From contig JABANP010000174.1 of the NCBI GenBank assembly GCA_013115135.1, positions 1 through 64,000 of the forward strand: 64,000 bases of DNA, in the 5' to 3' direction. A program made the position numbers and the translations under genes. The stretch comes from Perkinsus olseni (taxonomy: Eukaryota > Perkinsozoa > Perkinsida > Perkinsidae). Positions 10,647 through 22,179 of the stretch are shown one piece after another (the stretch's first letter is position 1; every line of letters starts with the position of its first letter). Under the pieces are notes generated by a model, which saw only the letters and a program-made list of their open reading frames with translations, made no database searches and was not told where the DNA came from.

Positions 10647-11750
10647 ACCAGGGGCCGTATGCGGATACTGATTCGAGAATCACAGGCACTGATTCAACTC
10701 ACTATCTGATTTCCGATTTTGATTCAACTCACACCATGATTCGCAAGTGTTGATTCAGATTCCGTATTCATGAGTAAGATTCATGATTCGTGAGTATGAT
10801 TACTGATTCCAGATTCAGATTCAGGATTCGTGAGTATGATTCCTGATTCCTGATTTTTCTCAAGCGTTGATTCTGATTCTTGATTCAGAATCATGATTCC
10901 TGATTCAGAATCATGATTCCTGATTCAGAATCATACTCAGCCGCTGATTCTGATTCTGAATCAATGAGTCAGAGTATTTACTCAACCCAGTGAGTAAGAA
11001 TCATGATCCTAGATTTTTTCAACGTGATTGTGATTCAAAACTCATACTCGTGAGTATTTTACTCAACTCGAGAACGCCGCAGATTCAGAATCACATTTTT
11101 ACTCAGCGTGTGATTCCGAATCATACTCACGTCGTGAGTATCCCAATTTTAGCACGTTAATTTCGCTTGATTCGTACCGGGGGTCCGGACCCCCGGTACC
11201 GAAGGCTGAGTCAGATTCTCCACGCTGAGTATTCATGCAATTTCCCCGCACTGGCTTGGCATCGGTAATGGTTGCTTCAAGAATTGAACTTGGGTGGAGT
11301 GGATGACGGTCCAAGTTGTTATCCGCTACACCAAATTCCCTGAGGCATTAAGTCGTGACTCGCGGAAGAAGGCCCCAAGGGCGTTCCGCCATGCGACATT
11401 TCTGGGCAATGAACAACGAAATTGTCTAAGTCGCTGGATCGCTCGTTTCGGCGAGCGCTAACCCACTTCCCATATTCCGCCTCAAGTGGGTGATTCAATT
11501 TAGTGAACGAGCGATACCGCGAATTGACCATCTGATTTTGAATCGGAGGTTCTGAGTAAAAATCAAGCAAAAAATCGGCTTCTGGTTTTTGAATCACGCT
11601 CGAGATTCAACTCAAGCTCGAAAGATTCTGATTTCGTACTCTGGAGTAAAAAATTACTGAATCACGACGTATCACTCACTGTGTGATTTTTTTCTCTGAG
11701 CAAAAAATCTGACTCACCCCTCGAATCAGTATCCGCATACGGCCCCAGGT
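10647..11750. mobile_element. 1.1-kb terminal-inverted-repeat element packed with TGATTC
   Basis: The 30-base ends (10648-10677 and 11720-11749) are inverted repeats with 29 of 30 matches; the shared core includes GGGGCCGTATGCGGATACTG. Next to each end are dozens of TGATTC/GAATCA and GAGTA/TACTC words in both orientations. The unique centre (about 11140-11520) has no convincing gene. No target duplication could be fixed. It is probably a non-autonomous DNA transposon with subterminal transposase-binding repeats. Confidence 0.75.
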
Positions 11751-11973
11751 ATTTAACAGACTGCCTTTCCTGAGTTTCAAGAGCACTGCCAGGATCGTCT
11801 TCACACGTTGAGTTCAATTCTGATAGCGCTCCTGAGAGTGAACACCTCGCAAAAGAATCTCGACGCTTTGATCTTTCGCTCCCATCATTCTTTCCATCGG
11901 GCCAATGGGACGAGTCGCCGCTATGAGGGGTCAGTGTCATACTATCGAACAAAACGCAGAGAAGAACTAAAAC

Positions 11974-11995
11974 CTTGAGCCAAGATGGCTACGAA
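11974..11995 (-). ncRNA. Spliced-leader-like sequence followed by a GT donor
   Basis: On the minus strand the sequence GTAGCCATCTTGGCTCAAG is followed directly by GTTTT. The 22-nt trans-spliced leader known from dinoflagellates and Perkinsus has the same 3' nineteen bases (with C or T at the variable place); the 5' end here reads TTC instead of the expected D-CC. This may be an SL RNA gene, an SL pseudogene, or a relict leader on a retroposed mRNA. I could not identify an Sm site with confidence. Confidence 0.5.
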
Positions 11996-11999
11996 CTAT

Positions 12000-13815
12000 G
12001 ACATCATAAACCCGACTCAGAGCACTCATGGGCGGAACGAATAGGCTCTGTCACTGAATTCGGTGTCGAGTGGGTTCGCTGTAGGAACACCAATTCCTTC
12101 GTGCCGGTACTTTCGCGCGCCCAAAAATGCTTTCGGCACCCAAGAAGTCCTTTCAGTGCCCCCAAAAAAACTTTCGATGGCCGAAGGTCTGACATTGAGC
12201 CGGCTGTCCTTAGGGCGGTGAAGTGTCAAGTCCTCATTCTATCGTGGGGCCCAGCGGCTCTCCGCCCGCACAGATAAAAGTCTTGAAATAGAGTCGGTTA
12301 TTTCGTGGTCTGTTGTCCGTAGTTAACACAAGGCGAAGGAGTGCAAAGTCTCTCTCAAGTTCATTTCTGGGAGTATGCGCTACGCACGTATGCACAAGAC
12401 GATCGGCACATAATGAGTAACACCGTTGCCGGCCACTGTCAGGGCCGTCCGCGGCGAGGACCATGATTAGTCTCAAGGAGAGTTGGGTAGCGCCCAATTC
12501 GTCAACAATCAGATGTAATCTCCTAAACCCAAGCGGTATTACTGGCGAACTGAATTCGCACGCACCAGCACGCTCAGCACGCGTGTAGTGTCTCCCTACA
12601 GCGCAATACTGGGCGTCGATCGGGACACTTTCTGACACTGGTTTCATCAGCCGATAGTCTTCGCCTCGAACATTGATATCTATTCCCCAGCTTCCCTTTC
12701 TCCGCATATTTTCTCGACATCGAGCGCCTCGCGGGCAATGATGGGATCAGACGAGGAGAGTACCTCGGCCGCTCGTCTTCTGAGACGCAGCCGTTGACGG
12801 AAGAGGTGGGCTCTTGCGGTGTGGGTAGGATCTGAAGACCATCTGCCGACTCTACGATCATGGTCTACGATCATGCCCACTACTCAATCAGCTGTGCTAG
12901 ACCGGTGCAAGCATCCTACTTAGCGATGGCATCGGGCAGAGCATCGCGATGCAAAGCGATATCTCGACGAAGGGTATAGGGAGAGGATTAGGTTTGAAAT
13001 CCAACGATCATCTACTATGGACTTACGATCTCCCTCGAGTCCCTGTCGAGGGCTCGGACGAGGCCTCCTTGAAAGATTTCGGCCAAAATGATAGAGGCAT
13101 TTCTGTGAAGTCTCAGCGTTGTTAGCTTGACCACCTGATTTTGGTACGATAAGGAGCAATCGAGGAACAACATTGCCCGACTGATTGGAGACCCGGGACG
13201 AAGTGTGAGGACGTCCACAGATTCACATCATGGTCGAAAGATGGATCGGAGGAGATGGACATAAGACGCAGGAAGAGGCCGCAGCTAACGTATTCGGCAG
13301 GTATCTGATTTTGACGCTGGGACAGGAGATGAGCGATCGATGAGTTGTCGTGCTGAAGGCAGGCTGGCGATCTGAGGATGAGCTACGCGCCCACCTCGGT
13401 TAACTCGAGAAGCGCAGTCGCTTTGGAACATCGCAGGCTCGTGGCTTGGTTCGAGGTGGCGATGGAATATGACAGCTTGTAATTTATATTTCCCATCGTG
13501 AGAGCGATGGAGGCTCTTAAGAGCCCGCGGTTCCATCATGAGACCATAGTTTCCTCTTTACTATTGTCTTGAGCACACTGGGATGCGACAGCCTGATAGT
13601 TTCGTTATTCACAGAGGCCGTGAGCCACAGTGTCGGGGCTACGCTTAGGGACAGGCCGGCTATTCGAGAAGGACGGGCGCGTGCGTAGGTGGATACTGAC
13701 TCTCGGTATTATCCTCACGAGAGAGCCATAAGCTCCGAGAGAGTCACAAGTGCTTGCAGTCTAACCTTTTTTGTATCTCGCACGCGTCAAGCTCGGATAC
13801 CTCATCTTTCTTTCC
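12000..13815. other. No recognised gene; uncharacterised minus-strand frames
   Basis: Moderate open frames occur on the minus strand (12234-12707, 157 codons; 13015-13218, 67 codons, with L-R-L-H-R-N-A-S-I-I-L-A-E-I-F-Q looking protein-like). No domain was recognised and splice links could not be fixed. Upstream exons of the plus-strand kinase may also lie in 13560-13815. Confidence 0.35.
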
Positions 13816-16800
13816 ATGGTGGACTGCCAGAATAATGCGTTCTGGCGGGGCGTCGACTCTTTTGCTGAGGTCTCAAACGACTTAGTCATTCTAGCAGACC
13901 GACAAGGCAAGATCCTATATGGGAACAGCCAATCCGAGGCCTGGACGGGGTAATTCTAGCGGAGCGATGCGAAAATATCGAGGGGAGTATCTTTAGGTTC
14001 AAAGCAGAGGAGCTGATAGGTCGGGATATAAAGATGCTGATGCCGGACAGAGTGGCGGTCGGGCATGATATGTTGTTGCAACAATTCGTCAAGAAAGCAG
14101 ATGAGGCGATGGCGACGGATCCCACCAGACGCCCGAGTAGTCTAGGAGTTCGGAAAAGTGTGGTATGGTGAAAGTTCCCTTCAGAGATCAACGTGGATGA
14201 AAGCAGGAACGTTGAAGTTAAGCACAAAGACGGCCAGGTCACGCCGAGCTCGTTATTTGTGTCGATACTGTAAGGAGCGGTCGCGGTGCATAGGCGCATC
14301 CCTGAAACTGAGTGTCCTCATCGACGAAATAGCGTTCGTCAATCATGGAATTGCTGTCCATATCGACGCAATGGACTTGAGGTCCTCGTTTGCGGATTTG
14401 AACCCACTATTCCCGAGCCCGCCGGTAGACTGCCTTCCTTGTTCGCCAATTTGATGTCCTCATCTGGGACCCACCGCCAAAAATACGACGTCCCTTACTC
14501 GCGGAGGCCATGCTCTCACGCGCGGAATGAGCTTGCTAGTAGTGAAGAGCGCAGCAGTAGTTTTTGTTTCGTGCTGGGAGCACGACCTCTCCTGCTCCCG
14601 CAGTATAGCCGTATAGCCCCTGGCTCGGCGAGTCACAGACACAATCGCTTAGTGATATACATAGGATAATGAATAATGAATAAATATGTAATTCATAGAT
14701 ATGGAAATATAAGAATTATAAATATGAAAATGTAGAGTAGTGGGCATGGGGAGTAACAAATATAGAATATCTCCCTCACCATGCCCTATTATCACAGTTC
14801 GATTATGCGTAGTAGTGGAAGCAAGAGGCTGCTGAATATCCCCTTTTCTCACGATTCAGTTTCGACTCTGACCCGACTGACTACAAGCTCTGCGCTATAC
14901 TACGAGACTGTACTAAGATATGTGAATTGGAACACAAGAAGGACAGCTTCATGGCAACCGTCAATCACGAACTTAGTAGGGTCGCCCTCCCCTGCCGCAT
15001 TGCCAGTGCTGCTGCTGCAGGGACTCCTCTCAATGGCGTCATTGGCCTCTCTGAGTCCCTCAGGATGACGGAGCCCAATCCGGGCAGGAAAAAACACTTG
15101 GATATCATCAATAACTGCGCTGTATGAAATGGAGAATCTTAGCGGAGCGAAGTTTTTTTGGGCGGGGAGCAGGTCCGGTTATTGGCATTGGTAAACGAGA
15201 TCATGGACATCGCGGCGCTGAAGGCGAAGAAAATGCAGCTGAATTTCGGCATGGTTAATGTAGGAGTATATTCCGCCAATTTCGTGGCGCGCGAGAATTA
15301 TCGTAGGTTAACGAGATTTGCGAGCAAGTGTGCGGAGAGATGATGGAGGCAGTGGACAAGAGGGGCCGGAAGATCAAAAGGATAAGGTGGATTTGGGCTT
15401 CTTGCCGGACCCAGCATGTCCGGAGGTTGAGGGCGATAGAGAGAGGTAGGTCCGGATGCATCGATTACACCATAAAAAGCAGCGTGGCTGTACATCCGCT
15501 TGCGTGTATTGCGGTGAAGGGAGGTAGCATTAAAGAAAATTGTGAGACCTGATTGGGGTGACCACTTGAACATCCGGTCAAGGTGAATGCCCAACCATGT
15601 CACGCATTCTTGGCTTATAGTATGACCGCCAATGCGTGCTTTGACCCCCGGACCGCCATGAAGCTAGCTCGAGACGAAGCACATTAGCCCAGTTTGACTC
15701 CACGAGAGCTTGCACTTCACCGAGAGGCTCCTCGATTGGTAGCAGTCGTTTATGAGGGGTATGGAGTCCCTACCCCTCATAAACGACTAATGTGGTATAA
15801 ACGACATACTATGGACGGTGGTGGGGAGTCGAGCATGGTACTGTGTACCGCGTAGACAGTCGAGAGACGCGCGGGTGGTCATCTACATAGGGACGGCTCT
15901 GTTAGCGGGAAGGTCGGTGTCTTAGTGGACCGTATAGGGCAGTCTGAGGCATCGAGGACTAAGCGGGAATTTCGTGGCGAAGTGACGCTTTGCGGTGTTA
16001 TCAGACTCCACTATGTGTTGTCGGCCATGATCAATAATGCATGCAAGTTCACATCCAAGGGCTCTGTGAAAGTGGTGACCAAGGGCAAGGCCAGAGGGGT
16101 GAGTGTCAATAGATCCCGGGTTCGATTCCCACTGGTGGCATTCTAGGTGTTGGTTAAAATAGTGGACACCGGTATTGGCATCGCCGACCAGAATGTGAAG
16201 CGAATTTTCACCGAGTTCGAGCAGGAGGATGATGATCATGAGAACCGAAAGTAGGTGAACGTGTGCTCACCCCGACCAGCCGCCTCGCTAATGCATGAGC
16301 TGCGATTGCCCGTCGCTTTGCAGTGTATTGCCTGTAGTGCATAGTGGTGTCCTTCCTGCCTCAAAAGCGATCCCTTCCCTACTGGTGGGTCTAGGCCGTC
16401 GCTTGCCTGTGGTGGTGTCGCTAGCCTTCCCTAACCGTTACGGTGGAGTGCAGTTTACGATGCAATCAGTCGATGGCTCTTGATGGTGCTGGCTGTGATG
16501 ATCAGTGTAGTATTGTGGGGTGAACCTCAGATACGAAGGCCTGGGTCTGGGTCTATCGGTGTCGAATGAGGTTGTTAACCTCCACGGTGGGAGATTATGG
16601 TGTGAATCTGAGCCGGGACGGGGGAGTAAGGTTGGGGATCTTCGGAATGTCGGTGCCTCCGTATGTTGGAATCGCCTTCACATGAGGCTTCAGTCTAAGG
16701 GCTCTTCTCGATCCGAGACTCCAGAGTCAGGTTTCCTGGCTCAGGAACTCCAGCCCAGGCAGATTGCCGGGCAGCTCCGTCTCCATGATAACAATATCAG

Positions 16801-19800
16801 GCATTGGATGTGTGTTGAAGTAATCCAGAGCCGCGAAGCCGTCAGCGACGGTATTGGTCTTGTAAGCTCGGTCCACCAGCATCGGCCGCAGGATGGTGGC
16901 CGTATCGTCGCAGTCATCAATCACTAGCACTTCCTTTACTGCGAGCTCGTCAATAGTATTCTGCAGATCTTCTTGATCGTCCCCTTCCCCCGCCAACCCT
17001 TCGTCAGCCATAACCTACCAAGCACAGCAGCTCAGGTGAACAGTAACACAAGGGAATCGCACTACCATTTTCTGGGCTAACTCTTTCTTTTGGGCACGCT
17101 TCTTGCTCCTTGCCTCCACCACTTCACGAGCGTTGCACACTAGATCGATGAAGAAGGTAGCTGAAAGACAGGCCACCACTGCAACGACAACGATCCTCTA
17201 TAGTCGTCTAGCTCCTCAATGCGATAGAGGACAGCGCAGACCATTCAAACGGTTCGAATCAATCCAGTGCGAATTGTTTGCCAATCCCTAAGAATATGCG
17301 ACAGGTTTCCGACAATCAGTTTAGAAGGGAGAAGCCGCCGGAGGTGGGGATGTGTCTCTAAGGGGTTATCGTAAGCCGTTTACTTCACGAAGCATTCTTC
17401 GGCGAACCATTCGTAAATATGAACCTCTCTCGTTGCGGAGGTTCCTGCCGGAGCATCGCTTCATTCTCGCCATTATATGGCTCTCCGTTTTCTGCTTGTG
17501 AGACACTTCGTTGATTGTTCAATGATGAATGATCAGTTCAGTGGTTCGTCGCCTTGGATGAAGGGCCTGTGTGCTTCGGCCTTCGCCATGCTGTTCAGTC
17601 GGTCTGTTGGTAGCAGTGGTCATGAGGTTGTGGAAATCTAGCCTCAGGTGCCAATCTTAGTGGTAACCAAGTCAACCGAGGCGTCCAGTCACGTAGAGGC
17701 CATTCGACGAGGTGCTACAGCGGTGTACACCAAGCCCATCACGGAGGAGAATCTTCCTATCATCATTGACCATATCTTCGCTCTCATACGAAACCGTTAT
17801 CACGTTCAGCATGAAAACAAGGCGAAAGTGAATTACGAGGTGCCAGCGACTTGAAGACACTGACACGGATAGACATTCCATCAACGTTAGGTAATGGGCA
17901 GGGTTATGCCCAAGTTCATCATCAATCGCTTGAGAGGAGGTGCCACTATGATTGCCGACAAGTTGGAATGTGTCAGCTGCGTATCAGCAGTTGTGCATCA
18001 GTTCCCTCTCATCACGCAGGTGAGTTAGACTGTGCCCTTGCGGCTGATGCGCAAGGAGTATCTCGATTATCAGGCTGTGCCGGTCACACAGTTGGTGGTG
18101 TTGATGAATAAAATGACTAATAGTTTCGACCAGTTATGTAAAGACAATGGTATGTATCCCGTGCTGTCCAATGGAGAGCGTTTCCTTGCCGTGTGTGGCC
18201 ATGAGTCGACGAACGATGAACACACGGAGGTGGCTCTGAGGTTCGCCAGCAAGTTGTTGAAGGGTGAGTGCTCGTGCGCTCACTAGTCGGGTGGATTTGT
18301 CGTTATGGTAACGCTGGAATGGTCTAGTTGGTTATGACGACTGCCTAACACGCAGTAGGTCCCGAGTTCGATTCTCGGTTCCAGTATTTCTTTTTTCAGC
18401 GGAACAATTGAAGATCGGTAGTACAGGACAAACTCTAAAGCTGAAGATAGGCGTCAATACCGGCCTCGCTTATGCTGGTGTCATTGGCGGCCGAGCGAAG
18501 GCGCCGCAGTACGCCTTCTTCGGCCCGGGCGTGCAGATCGCCGAGTGGCTTGCTGAGACCGGCGTCCCCACCCATCCACATGTCGGCGATGAGACGTACA
18601 AGCTGATTATGCGAGAGCATGAGGGATCGGGCCTGTTCTCATTCCAAGAGAGAGGCGAGCTGAGGATATCAGACTCGGAGACTCTCCAGACGTGGCTGTT
18701 CAAGGAGAGGGCCGATCAGGACCTGTGTCACTTGAAAGCGCTGGGCGTGCTCACAGTCGGTGGTGCCATGGGTGACGATTCTGGAGACATGGTAGGTCCC
18801 GAGTTCAATTCCTGGAGGCAGCGCGTTGTTCTTTCAAGCTTGAACGCATACAAGAGCTGGAAGCAGAGCTCAGCATCTTCCACAGTACCTCTGTTACTGC
18901 TCCTAGTACATCACCAGCCGGCGGAGATGGCGGCGAGCGGAAGGTGTCGTCCCAGGCGGATCTCATCCAGGAGCAGCTCAGAAGGAAGGGGACCATCAAT
19001 GTCAACAGTGCCATCGGCTTGGTGGAACCGATGGAACGTAATTCACGTTGCCGGTCGAGCATCGCTGAGGGCCTGCGCCAGTGTATTGAGTTGTCTTCGT
19101 TTAGGTATCTGCGAGACTCTGATGGAAGTAGTAGCCTACGCAGAAGAAGAGGAGGCTCGGGCCGCTGAGCTCCTGGAGGTGCAGGCCAAGAGTGGTGCTC
19201 TCGGCAAATCAGCGGAGGTGCTCGAATCGGTGTGAGTTGACCTATCAGCACTCTAGTGGTTTAGGAAGGAGGGAAGGTCCCTGAGGAGGCGGCCAGGCAT
19301 CCGATACTCCTCAAGCTGAGTGACCTTGAGGGGCAGATCAAGGACCTGAACTCTCAGGCGGCCGAGGCCAACGTGGAGGCTAGAAGGGCCCATAGGGTCC
19401 TCAGAGATCTCGTCAAGGTAGGGAAGGATCCACAGCATGCCGAAGTGTTATGTGGTTGTTATTATTCAGATTGGCTTCCATGTTGGAGACCAGACCGATA
19501 TGGTGCCGTCTAGGGAGAAGGCGGAGGAGATGATCACGTCGATGGAGGAAGTGGTGAACTCGATAGTCATGGCCACGGGCCTGGCGCGAGAGATCGAGGC
19601 TGAGCAGAAGAGGATAGCCGAAGAGGAAGCCGCTGCTGCGGCGGCGGCCGCTGAGGAAGATGGCGGCAACCTTGAAGCTGACGGAGAGGGAGGGAAGGAA
19701 GTGCGGCATCAGACCTTTCATGTGAATATGCTTCTTGTCTTGGCCAGGACGATGATGATGAGGAGGAGGCGGCTGGTCACCAGGAGGGCGGACCCGAGGA

Positions 19801-21277
19801 AGCTATGCATCCGCTAATTAAGACCATGAAGACTCTTCAGAAAGAGATAGATTTCATACAGGTGGGAGGCCGCTGAGGGCAGGTTCGTGCTGGAAGTCTC
19901 CCATCATCACATTCAGGATTACGTGGCGGACACAGAGGACCTCCTGGAGGCGGTCACTGGCGGCACCGCGGCCAACAGCGGCGAACCTCAGGGCCTCTTC
20001 GGGCTACAAGTACAGCAGTTGCAGACGGCACTCTTGGCCAAGGAGGAGGTATCTAAGCTCATGGTGTCTTGCATTAGTGACGAGGTAGTATCTTTCTCAG
20101 GAGCTTGCTCGACTCGAGGAGCAGTTGAAGAGCCGCGGCGAGGAGGCCCAGATGATAGTAAAGTTGCAGAAGGACCTCACCGATACTGAGATCCGCCGAG
20201 GGTGTCTACAGGGAGAATTGGAAGTCACTAAAATGGAAATGACCAGACTGAAAACCAAAGGTACAGAGAAGGGGGTGGTTCCGAATCGCTGACCGTGGCA
20301 TGCCCGATCGCAGGTTTCGTACTCAAACAGAGGGAACGTAAGTCCACCACCACGACAGTATTGGCGAAGAGCAACGCGAAGGAGGGGGAGGCTGCGGACG
20401 TAGAGGGGCTGAAGCGGCTGCTGGCGGCTAAGCAGGCCGAGGCGGATATGTACAAGTCGGCGGTGGCTGACCGTCCTCTCAATAACGCTGCAGCGGTAGG
20501 GAGGGCTGGTGAGGTCTTCCTGTAGTGAAGAGGCAGGTGATGAAGCAACAGAATGACATCATTCATGAGCTCAACAACGAGATCGTCAAGTTGCAGAACG
20601 AGGCTGCTGCTCGAGGGACCGCCGCCGCCGGGGGAAAGCAGGTGATAGGAGCAGGGCCGCGGTGATGAGGGAACGATGACTGTGGTCAGGTCATGCAGCT
20701 TTGGTGGCCAGTGGGCGGGCTAATAAACAAGTGAAGGATCTGCAGGTAGCCATCCGGCAGGCTTCGCTGTCGTGAACTGTCGGGAAGCGTCGGTCTCTTC
20801 TCAGGAGGCCCTATTGAACGCACAGCAGGATGTGAAGCATCTCATGTTGGAGATGAGATATCACCACAATAAAACATCACAGTTGGCTAGTGATAACCAA
20901 ATGCTGGCGAAGTAAGGCGACCGGTACTCGAGGGGTGTGCATGCGTGCTGCTCAGAGACAATCAGACGATGCAGGCAAAGCTACTGGAGATGGCCAACAA
21001 GATGGAGGCCATGCAGCAGGTCTCCCACTCTAGTCACTGTTGCTTCGGGTGACTGATGACCTCCTCAGACACTCCGCCATAGAGAGATCGAGTTGGCGGA
21101 TCCGAGGCACATGATAAAGCAGGCCAGAGACCAGGTCCTGGTAAGGAAGACCGCTGCGCCACGAAATTCCTGTCATTTTGTGCCGGTCAGCTCCCCGGCG
21201 ATAAAGTGTCTGGACTGCTTAGCGCTGGGTTCGGTCGACAGGGGTACGGCATGCCGCCTTCGCTCGGCCTAGGGTGA
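13816..21277 (+). CDS. Hybrid sensor protein: PAS, histidine kinase, receiver, cyclase-like domain, coiled coil
   Basis: A gene of more than 20 exons separated mostly by 45-55 nt introns. In order: a PAS domain (13816-14269; [20 protein letters not shown], then [10 protein letters not shown] and [10 protein letters not shown]); the HisKA H-box VNHELRTPLNG across the intron at 14976-15020; HATPase with [16 protein letters not shown] and GLGLGLSVS (16005-16625); a receiver domain whose N-half is on the minus strand (see 16735-17160); the receiver C-half PILVVTKST...YTKPI at 17648-17839; a class III cyclase-like domain (17891-18780); then long coiled-coil segments to the stop at 21275-21277. The phosphoacceptor Asp of the receiver is Glu ([10 protein letters not shown]). 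In the cyclase the metal Asp residues appear as Ala (VSAVVHQF) and Glu (NGERFL), and DTVNTASR is PGVQIAEW, so it is probably inactive. A single missing A in the AAAA run at 15379-15382 shifts the frame. The first exon and the exons in 14270-14917 are uncertain. Confidence 0.75.
14270..14917 (+). other. Unresolved part of kinase gene with AT-rich island
   Basis: Between the PAS exon ending at 14269 and the HisKA exon starting at 14918 no exon was assigned with confidence. Bases 14650-14760 are very AT-rich (repeats of ATAATGAATA and ATATG type), unlike the rest of the gene, and probably intronic. A second sensor domain could be hidden here. Confidence 0.45.
15744..15788. repeat. Perfect 18-bp hairpin with 9-nt loop in a kinase intron
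   Basis: AGTCGTTTATGAGGGGTA (15744-15761) is followed by a 9-base loop and its exact reverse complement (15771-15788). It lies in the 559-nt intron 15446-16004. A second perfect hairpin with the same loop length is at 52771-52819. Confidence 0.9.
16099..16146 (+). other. 48-nt intron containing a tRNA T-arm-like sequence
   Basis: The intron GTGAGT...TTCTAG of the kinase gene joins exons coding KGKARG and VLVKIVDTG. Its body contains CCCGGGTTCGATTCCCACTG, matching the T-arm/B-box consensus GGTTCGANNCC, followed by GGTGGCA like a tRNA 3' end. Stem pairing is only three of five, so it is a relic or mimic, not a functional tRNA. Confidence 0.7.
16735..17160 (-). CDS. Inverted block of the hybrid kinase: end of HATPase, linker, N-half of receiver domain
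   Basis: Two minus-strand exons (17160-17066 and 17014 to about 16735, split by the intron 17015-17065) encode [20 protein letters not shown], then a linker, then [12 protein letters not shown]...[12 protein letters not shown]...GLEFL. The first is the expected last strand of the HATPase fold and joins in phase with the plus-strand exon ending CGG GGG A at 16625, giving GRGTTF. The second is the N-half of a receiver domain whose C-half is on the plus strand at 17648. So this block is inverted relative to the rest of the gene. Breakpoints lie within 16626-16735 and 17161-17647. Without re-inversion the kinase cannot be expressed whole. Confidence 0.8.
18313..18386 (+). tRNA. tRNA-Val (AAC) nested in an intron of the hybrid kinase
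   Basis: A full cloverleaf can be folded by hand: acceptor GCTGGAA with TTCCAGT, D-stem GTC/GAC, anticodon stem ACTGC/GCAGT around loop CTAACAC (anticodon AAC), T-stem CCGAG/CTCGG with loop TTCGATT, and discriminator A. A pol III terminator, TTTCTTTTTT, follows at once. The gene lies in the 136-nt intron 18264-18399, same strand as the host. The T-run also serves as the polypyrimidine tract of the host 3' splice site (TTTTTTCAG). Confidence 0.93.
18792..18838 (+). other. 47-nt intron starting with tRNA-Val 3'-half-like sequence
   Basis: The intron begins GTAGGTCCCGAGTTCAATTC. The same stretch with G for A (GTAGGTCCCGAGTTCGATTC) occurs inside the tRNA-Val gene 430 bases upstream, so the tRNA variable/T-arm region supplies the 5' splice site here. 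It ends TTTCAAG before the coiled-coil exon [11 protein letters not shown]. Four of five T-stem pairs can still form if wobble is allowed. Confidence 0.7.
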
Positions 21278-22179
21278 GTAGACATAAGATGGACCGCATC
21301 AGCAAGGCCCGCTGCAGGCATCCGATCTTGACCCGTGCCCTCGGCGATTCCCCCAATGGCGCTGCCTTTCCCCAGAGTTCTCTGATGGTCGAAGAGCTCA
21401 AAACCACTGGAATTCTTCCTAAACGACCGCACTCTATGAGTAAGCCAATTCGGATGTAGCGGTGCCCAGCGGCTCTACAGGCACAACTGAACGAGCGCGG
21501 CCTGTATACAACGGTTATCCGGAGACGGGAGACCTCAAAGGTGCAGTCGTTGGGGTGTGGTAAACGTGGTGATTGCAACTAGTCTCAGATCCCCATTGAT
21601 CACTAGTACTATTCAACGACATGTGCTGCTGTGCTCATGCCCCTTGTTGTTCATAACGAGTAGTTCGCGTTGTTAGTGGTATTGGGATATTGTTAACGGC
21701 CTCTTCAGAATGGGCGGTAGTGAGGACTGTGAACAAGTAGTAAACCCACGCCAACGATTGAGAAGACTCTTCAAGTCCCATCGTTAGAAAACCTCAAGTA
21801 TGGCCCTCCCTGTTATACGTGACGGAGCGATTCAGCATGAAAGATCAGCGGAGGATCGGTGCAGTGAGGTCTGTCAGCTAGTAGTAACCACTAGAACTCA
21901 GCACCATTGGAGACGGACGAAGAGACGTTGGTAATGTGATTGGGGAGCTAGAGAGCAAAGACCTTCCTGCTAACTTGAGAGTCGGGCCTCCATACATACT
22001 CATACTCCCCCGTACCTGTCCACAACACGGAGATGAGGACCCCTAGGCTACAACAGTACTCTATTGCCACGCCTAACCTCCCATGCTAAGCCTTCTGTTA
22101 TATAAACAACATCATTAACGCTCCTCAAAGGCATTCGAAGAAGACTTCCACAAACGCCGTTCAAACGACGCCACGATGG
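21278..22179. other. Intergenic between convergent genes
   Basis: About 900 bases between the stop of the hybrid kinase (plus) and the stop of RPF1 (minus). No gene, tRNA or repeat was recognised; both 3' untranslated regions must lie here. Confidence 0.6.
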
